Virus record (IMG/VR): IMGVR_UViG_3300004151_000025 | Coordinates: 1 to 32,403 of that record | Length of the DNA stretch: 32,403 nucleotides | Reading direction: 5' to 3' (one strand) | DNA from: a virus | Shown: piece by piece, positions 15,939 through 22,638 of the stretch | Numbering within the stretch: position 1 is the stretch's first letter | How the letters are laid out: each line of letters opens with the position of its first letter | Notes under the pieces: generated by a model | Databases searched by the model: none | What the model saw: only the letters and a program-made list of their open reading frames with translations | Told to the model about the DNA's origin: nothing | Made by a program: the position numbers and the translations under genes

Positions 15939-15944
15939 TTTTTT
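15902..15944 (-). promoter_or_regulatory. Programmed -1 ribosomal frameshift signal
   Basis: In the zero frame the mRNA reads A AAA AAC (15944-15938) followed directly by the TGA stop. After an 8-base spacer comes a 9-bp stem, GCCTTCCGG (15929-15921) with CCGGGAGGC (15910-15902), including one G-T wobble, closing a 10-base loop. Slippery heptamer, spacer and stable hairpin are all optimally arranged for -1 slippage into the gpT-like frame, which is open from this point. Confidence 0.92.
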
Positions 15945-16351
15945 TCGTCAATTACCTTGTTGTTCAGAATAGACTGCAGATGCGCAAAGATTTCTGAAAC
16001 AAGTTCATCCAGTTCGACACCAGCAGAAAGGAGCTGTGAAGCATTCTTAATCTGCACCTCTTTACCATCACATTCAACAGAGAGTCCAGAAATCGCCGTT
16101 ACAAGCTTGTTGATGATCTTGGTGCGGTCAAGCACATAAGTCATCTTCTGCTCCATGACAGGATTTCCTTTCTCATCATACTTGTCCTTCGAGGGAACAA
16201 GATCAAACTTCAACGGTGCAAGATCTTCCTTGATGGAAATGGAGGGAGCTTTGTAATAGACCTTGATCTGCTCTACTTCGGAAAGCTCTCGGTTACCATT
16301 CCACTCAGGAATAAATTCTCTGGTCAGGTTAGTGCTTACAGCTACTTTCAT
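15935..16351 (-). CDS. Tail assembly chaperone (gpG-like), 138 aa
   Basis: This gene lies between the major tail protein and the tape measure, the canonical place of gpG-type tail chaperones. The acidic, partly helical protein starts MKVAVSTNLTREFIPEWNGN and ends VIDEKN at a TGA immediately after the slippery heptamer; some ribosomes shift to the -1 frame and make the longer gpGT-like product. The family is poorly conserved in sequence, so the assignment rests mainly on position, length and the frameshift signal. AAGGAG before the ATG serves as ribosome binding site. Confidence 0.85.
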   Translation of the reverse strand: MKVAVSTNLTREFIPEWNGNRELSEVEQIKVYYKAPSISIKEDLAPLKFDLVPSKDKYDEKGNPVMEQKMTYVLDRTKIINKLVTAISGLSVECDGKEVQIKNASQLLSAGVELDELVSEIFAHLQSILNNKVIDEKN

Positions 16352-16383
16352 TAGGTATCTCCTTATAATGAATAATTAGTTAA

Positions 16384-17052
16384 TTAGGTAGTGGGGGTCT
16401 CTACTTCAAGGCAGTACAGAATAGGATCAGAGTCAACAAAGTGGAAGCTAGAATCCCAAGTCTGGGCATCTCCAACTGCAGCACCAGCTTTCCAACCCTC
16501 AACTTCGATTTTACCGAAGAGGAATGTGTAGATTTCGCCAGTCGTAGTATTGTCGTCCTGGAGCAATCCACGGAAGTAGTAGGGGGTTCCATCGACCGGG
16601 GTAAGAACTGCAGCAGCATTACCTGCAGTGTCACCATTGATTACACGTACAAACTTATTGGCAACTCCACCAGCTTTATTGATCTGGTCTACAAAGTTAA
16701 TGCCTGACATAGCACCAACAGCATCAGCCTTACTTGCACGGTACTTCTTTACATTGTCGGCAAGAACAGTTACTTCGATTGCATCCTTACTGAAGGTGAC
16801 ATCCCAGCTAGAGATATCCTCAGCAAGAGCAAATGTAATGGGATAGGCAGAGTTAGTGGCACTAAAGGTCTTAGTAGCATCGCCTTGCCAAACATCTCCA
16901 ACCTTATATCCCACAGGGAATACAGTAGTTCCATCAATAGCTTTAATTACATACCATGCACCCTTGGTAGCCGCACCAGTAATAGCAAGAGTCCCAAGAG
17001 TACCCTTCTCCAAAGTGGCATCAGCACCAATTAACCTGATTTTCTCAGCCAT
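16384..17052 (-). CDS. Major tail (tube) protein, 222 aa
   Basis: The start MAEKIRLIGA at 17052 follows AAAGGAG, a better start than the longer upstream frame. The protein is beta-rich, without Cys until its last residues, with repeated alternating segments (TFSATNSAYPITFALAEDIS, VTFSKDAIEVTVLADNVKKY) of the sort seen in tube proteins of siphophages. It lies between the connector/terminator genes and the gpG/gpGT chaperones and has its own strong GAGCC-box promoter plus a 5' leader hairpin, consistent with very high expression. No sheath gene follows, arguing against a contractile tail. Sequence identity of tube proteins is low, so the call rests on context. Confidence 0.75.
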   Translation of the reverse strand: MAEKIRLIGADATLEKGTLGTLAITGAATKGAWYVIKAIDGTTVFPVGYKVGDVWQGDATKTFSATNSAYPITFALAEDISSWDVTFSKDAIEVTVLADNVKKYRASKADAVGAMSGINFVDQINKAGGVANKFVRVINGDTAGNAAAVLTPVDGTPYYFRGLLQDDNTTTGEIYTFLFGKIEVEGWKAGAAVGDAQTWDSSFHFVDSDPILYCLEVETPTT

Positions 17053-17106
17053 AGTTTTCTCCTTTTCGTTTATGCCAAACAATGGCACTTCTAGTTATAT
17101 TGTTAG

Positions 17107-17122
17107 GCACTCACAGGAGTGC
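17107..17122 (-). promoter_or_regulatory. 5' leader hairpin of the major tail gene
   Basis: A perfect 6-bp inverted repeat (GCACTC-CTGT-GAGTGC on the minus strand) lies between promoter 3 and the ribosome binding site of the major tail gene, in a leader of roughly 80 bases. No T-run follows it, so it is more likely an mRNA-stabilising 5' stem-loop than a terminator. Confidence 0.5.
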
Positions 17123-17141
17123 TTTGTTCCATGTATGAATT

Positions 17142-17177
17142 ACTATACAGTAGTGTATCTTTTTGTCAACAGGGCTC
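17142..17177 (-). promoter_or_regulatory. GAGCC-box promoter 3
   Basis: On the minus strand: GAGCC (17177-17173), 3 bases, TTGACA (17169-17164), 16 bases, TATAGT (17147-17142). It lies between the tail terminator-like gene and the major tail gene, which it should drive. Confidence 0.85.
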
Positions 17178-17182
17178 ATCCG

Positions 17183-17614
17183 TTAGGGTCTACTATAGGT
17201 CTCAGTCCACTGACAACGAGCAGTAAATTGCCACCTATAGCACCCGTTCAATCCGGGGAATCCTGTAATCGCAGAACATGTTATAGATATGTCTGATGCA
17301 CCATTCAAGTTGCCCCTATAATTCTCTACAGCTTTCTTAGCTAACTCTATACATTCTCTACCCGGTGCCATCTGGGTAGCACCATTATCCACACTGATAC
17401 GGACATTATTGACTTCTTCCACTTTGGAAGCCCCAATCCGTTCCCTAGTGCCACCAGTAGGCTCCAGAACGAGCCAAGGCATCTTAGTAGTAGAATCATA
17501 TGTAGGAACCTGAACTACAAAAATTTTCCCTATACCACCAAGTTTAGTAGTCAGGTTCTTACAGACGGTTATGGTGGTAGATTGCAGGTATGTAAGCAGC
17601 TCTTTTTCTATCAC
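17183..17614 (-). CDS. Tail terminator/completion protein, 143 aa
   Basis: Located directly before the major tail protein and after the gp10-like gene, the usual place of tail terminator (gpU-like) proteins. The sequence has the expected mixed alpha/beta pattern: an N-terminal helix (IEKELLTYLQSTT), strands around PWLVLEPTGGTRERIG, and a C-terminal strand with YRWQFTARCQWTETY. Tail terminators of this type cap the growing tube and join it to the head. It begins just two bases from the end of the upstream gene. Assignment is by order, size and predicted fold, not by a signature motif. Confidence 0.6.
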   Translation of the reverse strand: MIEKELLTYLQSTTITVCKNLTTKLGGIGKIFVVQVPTYDSTTKMPWLVLEPTGGTRERIGASKVEEVNNVRISVDNGATQMAPGRECIELAKKAVENYRGNLNGASDISITCSAITGFPGLNGCYRWQFTARCQWTETYSRP

Positions 17615-17615
17615 C

Positions 17616-18194
17616 CTAGCCCTCCTTGTGAGCTTTACTATTCATAAACTTTTGAAGTGATAACTTATACTGAGTTAGTGCATATTTTAGGATCTTCTCT
17701 TTATTGGGTTCTATAAAAGGATCACCTTCTGTATTAGTATTCCTGATGTGTTCTAGTATCATGGCAAAATCAAATGCTTCTCCGGGAGATCTATCAGGGT
17801 CTATTCCCAAAACCTCTTTACACCACTCTTTCATGGACTCTTCAAACTCTTCATGCCCCTCAAAGTGTTTATGTATGCCCGAATATTTTTCTCTGTATAT
17901 TGCATGAGGCGCACCAGAACCAGCTATTAATATTCGGCTATCTTTACTTCCGGTAGGGGTCTCTAAAGCATCTTCACTATGACTACCTTGAATGGCAGAA
18001 GTAATGCCTTTATCTGTAGCATACATGAGTGAATCAGAAAGCCTGCCAGAGGCATCATGTTTAGATGTGATGGCTTTCATCTCTTGTACAGCATATGCAC
18101 CTGTATCTTGCAATACTCTATCAAGAGCATCGGTCATCTTGGTGGCATCTTCAGCTATCCAGCCATCTAGCTTATATTTAGCATGTTTAGCCAT
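17616..18194 (-). CDS. HK97 gp10-like minor tail/neck protein, 192 aa
   Basis: The protein begins with a basic helix and has the segment TGAYAVQEMKAITSKHDASGRLSDSLMY (residues about 31-58), matching the pattern of gp10-type neck/tail completion proteins in which a helix is followed by (T/S)G-x-L-x-x-S. Further on, an Ala/His/Ile-rich stretch (SGAPHAIYREKYSGIHKHFE) corresponds to the usual Y-G-x-x-x-H region. The C-terminal 70 residues are a helical extension. The ATG overlaps the upstream stop as TAATG. It lies between the head-closure and tail-terminator genes, as expected for the family. Confidence 0.65.
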   Translation of the reverse strand: MAKHAKYKLDGWIAEDATKMTDALDRVLQDTGAYAVQEMKAITSKHDASGRLSDSLMYATDKGITSAIQGSHSEDALETPTGSKDSRILIAGSGAPHAIYREKYSGIHKHFEGHEEFEESMKEWCKEVLGIDPDRSPGEAFDFAMILEHIRNTNTEGDPFIEPNKEKILKYALTQYKLSLQKFMNSKAHKEG

Positions 18195-18553
18195 TAGGTA
18201 CTCGGTGTGATTTCAATTAGGAACTGCTCACGCTTCAAACTATATCCACAATAAGGCAGAATAAAGTTCCAAGTCTCTGGAGTACCTTTATTTAATCTCT
18301 GTACACCATCTGCGTCGATAATTCCATATCCCTCTTTAACGACACCGTCATAATCTATGGGAGACATCCCAAATTCAGTGATGCTTTGAAAGCTCTGTTG
18401 ATTCATAATGGAATCCGTTCCTGTCACGGACTCTGTGTACATGGGAATAGTTGCAACAAGCTCCCACGATGCACTGGTATCAGTCCATCCAGACGGAACA
18501 GCTGGTTTATATATGTCTACATTTTGTAAAAGTCTACTGAATAATTCTTGCAT
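18194..18553 (-). CDS. Head closure / head-tail adaptor protein, 119 aa
   Basis: A small beta-rich protein in the position of the second head-tail connector (SPP1 gp16-type stopper), after the DUF4054-like adaptor and before the gp10-like protein. The pattern of short strands (WELVATIPMYTESVTG, YGIIDADGVQRL, YCGYSLKREQFLIEITPS) fits the beta-barrel of such stoppers, which close the portal after DNA packaging and form the tail-docking surface. The start has an AGACT/GGGGAGA-type ribosome binding site just upstream. Identity is inferred from gene order and length. Confidence 0.55.
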   Translation of the reverse strand: MQELFSRLLQNVDIYKPAVPSGWTDTSASWELVATIPMYTESVTGTDSIMNQQSFQSITEFGMSPIDYDGVVKEGYGIIDADGVQRLNKGTPETWNFILPYCGYSLKREQFLIEITPST

Positions 18554-18562
18554 AGTCTCCCC

Positions 18563-18925
18563 TTAACTCAAGAGAGCTGTGTAAATATTCTCAGCAGTAG
18601 TGAGAGCCCCAACACCAGAGGATTGCCTAAGGCGTTTGAGCTGCATACCAAAGTTTGAAAGTTCAAGATCGTTGCGGATAACTCCAAGGCCGCCAGTAGA
18701 CTCATAAAGCCTACCAGCACCTTGATAAGACACTACACCCGCCTTACCCCCACGTTCGGCAGTAAGATAATAAGTGTGTGCAGCCATAAGAGCAATGGCA
18801 AGGCTGTAGTTGACACCATAGAATTTCTGACTGGTCTGCATAGTTGCAAGATCAATGTAGCTTTGTACATTGGCATCGAGAGACAGTTTGTTGTATATCA
18901 CAGTCAGAATTTGCAATGGTGTCAT
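18563..18925 (-). CDS. DUF4054-like head-tail connector, 120 aa
   Basis: The sequence pattern of an early helix, then LAIALMAAHTYYLTAERGGKAGVVSYQGAG (residues 43-72 in order) followed by a helical end with LSNFGMQLKRLRQSSG matches DUF4054, a helical connector family equivalent to HK97 gp6/SPP1 gp15 that attaches under the portal. Length (about 120-130 residues) also fits. It follows the 155-residue head gene and precedes the stopper-like gene, the standard neck order. Confidence 0.7.
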   Translation of the reverse strand: MTPLQILTVIYNKLSLDANVQSYIDLATMQTSQKFYGVNYSLAIALMAAHTYYLTAERGGKAGVVSYQGAGRLYESTGGLGVIRNDLELSNFGMQLKRLRQSSGVGALTTAENIYTALLS

Positions 18926-18931
18926 TCTAGG

Positions 18932-19399
18932 TTATCCCTTGATCTCTCCAGATTCGACTCCAGAAATCTGCTTCTGAAGTTCCACTCGAACGTCTTGGCG
19001 AAGTTCCTCGTCATACCACTTCTTGAGGGTAGGAATATGAAACGTCCCCTTGACTATATTAATGACTTTCTGTCCCTTACGATCAATGTCAGCAAGGGAC
19101 GCAGGGACAAGTCGCTTCGTAGTCTCTTTTGCATCATCAGAAGGGCGGATGAGTTCTTTGGGAAATCCAATAAACTCAATATCCTCAGCATCTTTATCCT
19201 GCTTGACAACATCAGCAGCAGGAACCTTAGTCCATTCCTCAGTCAACTTGCCTGCATCAATACGACGCTGTGCATTCTTACGGGCGGCAGCCCATTGTTC
19301 ATTAGGGACTTCATTGTATCCGGGAGCAATATCAATAGCTCTACCAGTTCCAGTCATAGGAATTCCAATGAACCCATCAGCAGTAGAATTAACAATCAT
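18932..19399 (-). CDS. Head-associated protein, 155 aa
   Basis: A gene between the major capsid protein and the first connector. The N-terminal part reads TGTGRAIDIAPGYNEVPNEQWAAAR (residues 16-40), the (V/I)-x-PG-x-N-x-(V/I)-x-x-x-x-W pattern that I recall from small phage head proteins in this position; the remainder is a charged helical tail. The precise function of this group is unclear to me (neck or head completion are possibilities). The AAGGAG ribosome binding site lies 6 bases before the ATG. A hairpin just upstream (19431-19460) may lower its expression relative to the capsid gene. Confidence 0.5.
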   Translation of the reverse strand: MIVNSTADGFIGIPMTGTGRAIDIAPGYNEVPNEQWAAARKNAQRRIDAGKLTEEWTKVPAADVVKQDKDAEDIEFIGFPKELIRPSDDAKETTKRLVPASLADIDRKGQKVINIVKGTFHIPTLKKWYDEELRQDVRVELQKQISGVESGEIKG

Positions 19400-19430
19400 A
19401 GGTATCTCCTTTATGATTTGATTACAAGAA

Positions 19431-19460
19431 ATCCCTGCACAGATCTCTCCATGCAGGGAT
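19431..19460 (-). terminator. Hairpin after the major capsid gene, possible partial terminator
   Basis: A perfect 9-bp inverted repeat (ATCCCTGCA / TGCAGGGAT) with a 12-base loop lies 8 bases after the capsid stop. On the minus strand it is followed only by TTTCTTG, a weak T-tract, so it is probably a partial terminator or an mRNA 3' stabiliser that keeps capsid mRNA abundant over downstream genes. Confidence 0.6.
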
Positions 19461-19467
19461 GCTTACA

Positions 19468-20403
19468 CTAGATGTAAAGAGCTTTGATGATCGATTTCGG
19501 ATAGAAAACGGTCACACCAGCAGTCTTTGCACGACAAGGAACGGTATAGTTCAAGCCGTCCTGAAGCAGATCTTCCTGAGTGAAGGGCATTGGAAGGTCG
19601 AACACCAGCTTATCAGCAGAGTTCTTCCAAGCAATCATCATACCAGTCGAATCCCCACCAGCACCGGCAGCAGTGTCAAGGCCCTGAAGCCAGATGACAT
19701 TCTTGATGTAGGGAGTATTCTTGAGGAAGTAATTCAGAACGGTAGCACCCTCGGAATCCGTTGCAATCTTCTTCTGAGAGATGAGCAGATACTCATTCAT
19801 CGGAAGAGCCAACGTATCAGGGATCTCAATACCATTAGTAGAGGTAAGACCATAGTTCACAATACCATAGAGGTCAGCAAGGATCTCATCAGAAGTCTTA
19901 TGAGCAAAGTCGGTCTTTCCGCCAGTTCCATCAGGAACAGTGTATTCAGAAATACCAGCCGCGTTATAAAGCCCTTTTAGACCAGTCGTTGCTTCCCCGG
20001 AACGAGCAATCTCGTCCAGCTTCATCTCGATCTGTTCCCGAGCCACAGTAGCTCTCATGGATTCAAGAGGAAGACCAATCTTAGCTGCGCGAGCAATCTC
20101 ATCCTTATTATAACCATAACCAGAATGAACAGGTTTTACCTTAACGGTTGTCTCGGTTCCATACACATCGACGCGAGGGAAGTCAGTTGCATATTCCGTG
20201 CCGCCCATCTTCGCCATACCAACTTTGGTATAGGAGCGGTGAGTAATATCAACTGCCAAAGGATCACCTTCCATGGATTTGGGAAGAAGATTAAAAAGTT
20301 TTGGCTTATCGAAGATTACATCGTAATTTCGTGCACGAATCGTCTCAAGCTGACGGGTGAAGAAGATTGACTCTCCACTATCAAGATTTACATACTGAGG
20401 CAT
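19468..20403 (-). CDS. Major capsid protein, DUF2184-like, 311 aa
   Basis: The N-terminal region FFTRQLETIRARNYDVIFDKPKLFNLLP (residues 14-41 in order), followed by D-x-x-R/H...AK and FPRVDVYG...KPVHSGYGYNKDEIARAAKIG (residues 75-110), is the pattern of DUF2184 capsid proteins, an HK97-fold group of phage major capsids. The size (about 310-340 residues) agrees. The gene is preceded by the protease/scaffold and a decoration-like gene and followed by neck genes. The end of the gene carries a stable hairpin, in keeping with strong expression. GGAGGAGG upstream of the ATG is among the best ribosome binding sites in the window. Confidence 0.85.
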   Translation of the reverse strand: MPQYVNLDSGESIFFTRQLETIRARNYDVIFDKPKLFNLLPKSMEGDPLAVDITHRSYTKVGMAKMGGTEYATDFPRVDVYGTETTVKVKPVHSGYGYNKDEIARAAKIGLPLESMRATVAREQIEMKLDEIARSGEATTGLKGLYNAAGISEYTVPDGTGGKTDFAHKTSDEILADLYGIVNYGLTSTNGIEIPDTLALPMNEYLLISQKKIATDSEGATVLNYFLKNTPYIKNVIWLQGLDTAAGAGGDSTGMMIAWKNSADKLVFDLPMPFTQEDLLQDGLNYTVPCRAKTAGVTVFYPKSIIKALYI

Positions 20404-20417
20404 CTTGTTCCTCCTCC

Positions 20418-21158
20418 TTATTTCATGCCACGCACTTCAAGAAGTGCAAGGCCACCAGATGCATTGGAACGAAAGAACGCACCAATATCATAGTTATTAG
20501 TAGAAACATCGGTGAACTTACCAAGAGTTCCAGCACCACCGACACCAGAGACATAAGCAGGATCTTTGTCAACAACAGAGGATTCAACAAGAACCCAGAG
20601 CATGCCTTCCTTGACAATGTTCACAGCCTGAAGAGCTTCCCACTTGGAAGTACCTGCACCAAAGTTCTTGCCACCAATCTGAATGAAAGGAGCAACACCA
20701 AGGAATTTCAGGTTAGTACCATAGGTAATGGCACCAGTAGCGGCACCAGCAACAGTAATAGCACTCGTAACAACGAGGTCAAGTCCAGCAGGGGCATTAA
20801 CAAAGAAGATACGAGCAGTACTGGCAACAGCAGTAATACCAAGGGCAACAAGTTCTGCCTTAGCATTGATAGCCGCAATATGTGCAGTCATGGTCGTAGC
20901 ATGATCCGTGGCGTGGGTATTAGCAACCGAAATGCCATTGATCACAGTGGTGAGTACGGAAGTGGCTTCAGTGTCACTAACATACGTTACAGTAGCCTTA
21001 TCCTTATGAGGGCCATACGCTTTATTTTCAACACCAACAGGGCCAAAAATAGGCGAACCAAAAGCGATGTCTTCCTGAGCGATAGCCGAATCTACATCAG
21101 CTTTCATCCCATAGAGGAGACCCGCAATAGCAACATCGGGAGTTCCGTAAGCAGCCAT
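20418..21158 (-). CDS. Head decoration / structural cement-like protein, 246 aa
   Basis: The gene lies between protease/scaffold and major capsid, the usual place of decoration proteins. The N-terminal segment FGSPIFGPVGVENKAYGPHKD (read in parts, residues 33-53) and the C-terminal SNASGGLALLEVRGMK resemble DUF2190/gp24-like cement proteins, in which a beta-domain sits at three-fold sites of the capsid. The middle (residues 60-150) is an Ala/Thr/Val-rich insert. GGAGG precedes the ATG. Exact family cannot be confirmed without a profile search. Confidence 0.6.
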   Translation of the reverse strand: MAAYGTPDVAIAGLLYGMKADVDSAIAQEDIAFGSPIFGPVGVENKAYGPHKDKATVTYVSDTEATSVLTTVINGISVANTHATDHATTMTAHIAAINAKAELVALGITAVASTARIFFVNAPAGLDLVVTSAITVAGAATGAITYGTNLKFLGVAPFIQIGGKNFGAGTSKWEALQAVNIVKEGMLWVLVESSVVDKDPAYVSGVGGAGTLGKFTDVSTNNYDIGAFFRSNASGGLALLEVRGMK

Positions 21159-21171
21159 TTATCTGCCCTCC

Positions 21172-21738
21172 TTATTTCTCACCAGCATAACGCTTGAGCA
21201 TTCGCTGACGAGCAGCTTCAGCAGTGTTATCGGCACCATCAATCTTTACAGCAGAAGCACCACCAGCTACACGAGCGGCAGCATCTGCACTAGAAAGTTC
21301 CTTAGCATTCATTTCCTCAACAGCACAATCGAAACGTGCGTTGATATAAGCTTCGTCCCTGCCATCCAGCTTAACGTCTTTAGAATTAGCCAGAATAACA
21401 GCTTTCTTGATGTCAATGTCAGCCATGTCCATTTTGACTTCAACTTCAGCTTTCTTGGCAGCATCCATAAGAGCGATCTTCTCTGCTACACGAGCATTGA
21501 TAGCGCCCTCATCGAGCTTTGCCTTTTTCATGTCTGCTACCAGAATTTCAGCAGCATCGAGCCGTTCCTTGAAAGAATCCCTTTCAGCCTCAACAGCAGA
21601 TTTAGCATCAACCGTGGCTTTAAGATCCTTCTCAGTGGAATCGAGTTTGGTCTGAGCCGTATTGAGTGCAAGGATTACACGCTCTTCAGCCTGATAATCA
21701 ATAGAATCAATCTTTACGACTTTCATATTTTCAGCCAT
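21172..21738 (-). CDS. Internal scaffold protein (alternative start), about 188 aa
   Basis: Inside the protease-scaffold gene, the in-frame ATG at 21738 (MAENMKVVKI) is preceded by GGGGGA about five bases upstream, a strong ribosome binding site for an internal position, and it falls exactly at the end of the protease domain. The product would be only the helical scaffold, as with lambda Nu3 inside C. Shared reading frame and exact placement support it; protein evidence is absent. Confidence 0.5.
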   Translation of the reverse strand: MAENMKVVKIDSIDYQAEERVILALNTAQTKLDSTEKDLKATVDAKSAVEAERDSFKERLDAAEILVADMKKAKLDEGAINARVAEKIALMDAAKKAEVEVKMDMADIDIKKAVILANSKDVKLDGRDEAYINARFDCAVEEMNAKELSSADAAARVAGGASAVKIDGADNTAEAARQRMLKRYAGEK

Positions 21739-22353
21739 CTTTTCCCCCTTGTTAGGTTTTATATCTTTAGCCACAGCAACGGTGGCATCATCACAAAGTA
21801 TTGCATCTTCAGAATCCATACGGAGAACAGCGGCATCTCCGGCTCGTGCAATCGGGACGAGAGCAAGATGATTTGCCTTCAAATTGACTTGCTTTCTGGT
21901 ATACTGCATCCCGCACCACACACCAGCTTCCTTAACGAGATCACAGGAGTACCCTACACTAAATGAACGCATTCCACTGTTTACAGCATTAATGCCATCT
22001 TGTTTTGTCACACTTACATCAGTTGCAAGAAAGATATTATCACCAATAGGATTGTCCCCTGTATACCCAACAGCAAGTTCATCAAGTTTCACTCTGTCAG
22101 TAATTAGAGTACCGTCTGAATTGGTTTGGTGTCTAACAAATATAGGAATGTGTTTAGTAGACTCTACAAAACCTTCATCAAATACAACAGAAGGTTCTCG
22201 AAGTTCATATTCCATATGCCCATCTTTCATCTTATATGGAAACACACCAATAGATGTTATAATAGAACGAGCGGATATTGAGCCATCTTCTTTGACCACT
22301 GCTTTGGTTGTGAGGTCTTTGATGTCAAAAGTGTCGAACCTATTAACTGACAT
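21172..22353 (-). CDS. Prohead protease-scaffold fusion, DUF2213-like, 393 aa
   Basis: Residues 1-185 resemble DUF2213 head maturation proteases: VFPYKMKDGHMEYELREPSVVFDEGFVES, then IPIFVRHQ, AVGYTGDN and MRSFSVGYSCD (likely nucleophile Ser in SFSVGY) and NHLALVPIARAGDA (His). Residues 206-393 form a long Ala/Glu/Lys helical region typical of scaffolding proteins. Such fusions build the prohead and are then cleaved. A strong internal start at residue 206 probably yields free scaffold. The ATG is coupled by TAATG to a 19-residue micro-gene and served by GAGCC-box promoter 4. Confidence 0.75.
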   Translation of the reverse strand: MSVNRFDTFDIKDLTTKAVVKEDGSISARSIITSIGVFPYKMKDGHMEYELREPSVVFDEGFVESTKHIPIFVRHQTNSDGTLITDRVKLDELAVGYTGDNPIGDNIFLATDVSVTKQDGINAVNSGMRSFSVGYSCDLVKEAGVWCGMQYTRKQVNLKANHLALVPIARAGDAAVLRMDSEDAILCDDATVAVAKDIKPNKGEKMAENMKVVKIDSIDYQAEERVILALNTAQTKLDSTEKDLKATVDAKSAVEAERDSFKERLDAAEILVADMKKAKLDEGAINARVAEKIALMDAAKKAEVEVKMDMADIDIKKAVILANSKDVKLDGRDEAYINARFDCAVEEMNAKELSSADAAARVAGGASAVKIDGADNTAEAARQRMLKRYAGEK

Positions 22354-22412
22354 TATTTTTTAGTTCCCTTATTGGATTTCTTTTCTTGTTTAGGTTTAGT
22401 TCCACATGCCAT
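22353..22412 (-). CDS. Micro-protein, 19 aa, coupled to the protease gene
   Basis: ATG at 22412 has GGAGT five to six bases upstream, and the frame (MACGTKPKQEKKSNKGTKK) ends in TAATG, sharing bases with the protease start. It is the first frame after promoter 4. The peptide is one Cys followed by a Lys-rich tail. It may be a real micro-protein or mainly a translational leader that regulates the protease gene. Confidence 0.45.
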   Translation of the reverse strand: MACGTKPKQEKKSNKGTKK

Positions 22413-22442
22413 AGAGGACTCCTATTTGGAAGTGTATACTTT

Positions 22443-22478
22443 ATAATACAGTGGTGTATACTTTTGTCAAGGGGGCTC
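22443..22478 (-). promoter_or_regulatory. GAGCC-box promoter 4
   Basis: On the minus strand: GAGCC (22478-22474), 3 bases, TTGACA (22470-22465), 16 bases, TATTAT (22448-22443). It should drive the micro-gene, protease/scaffold and capsid genes. The box overlaps the stop of the DUF2292-like gene. Confidence 0.82.
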
Positions 22479-22638
22479 ATCCCCTAGGATACTCTTCGGG
22501 CTTCTCTACTCTTAATTTTTCAACTATTTGCATCTCAATAAATGAACCTTTCTCGGCCCAACTTATTTTGGCTTCTCCATAGCTGATTTCATTCATAGCC
22601 CTTTCTAGCTTCACTAGGAGTTCTTCCGGTAATATCAT
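22477..22638 (-). CDS. DUF2292/YezD-like small protein, 53 aa
   Basis: The sequence runs LLVKLERAMNEISYGEAKI (residues 7-25), then SWAEKGSFIEMQIVEKLRVEK, which fits the short DUF2292/YezD pattern: a helix, I-x-(Y/F)-G-x, a strand, a turn, and a strand ending in x-x-E-K-x-R. That domain is found in small bacterial proteins of unclear function. The ATG at 22638 overlaps the MuF-like stop as ATGA with AGGAG six to seven bases upstream. The stop falls in promoter 4's GAGCC box. Confidence 0.6.
   Translation of the reverse strand: MILPEELLVKLERAMNEISYGEAKISWAEKGSFIEMQIVEKLRVEKPEEYPRG

Noticed and set aside
17107-17122. Terminator before the major tail gene
   Set aside because: The hairpin lacks a T-run and lies between a promoter and the gene it serves, so a leader stem-loop is more likely.
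20367-21197. A 276-codon plus-strand frame opposite the decoration gene
   Set aside because: Ser/Asn/Thr-rich low-complexity antisense shadow of a well-supported gene, with no start signal.
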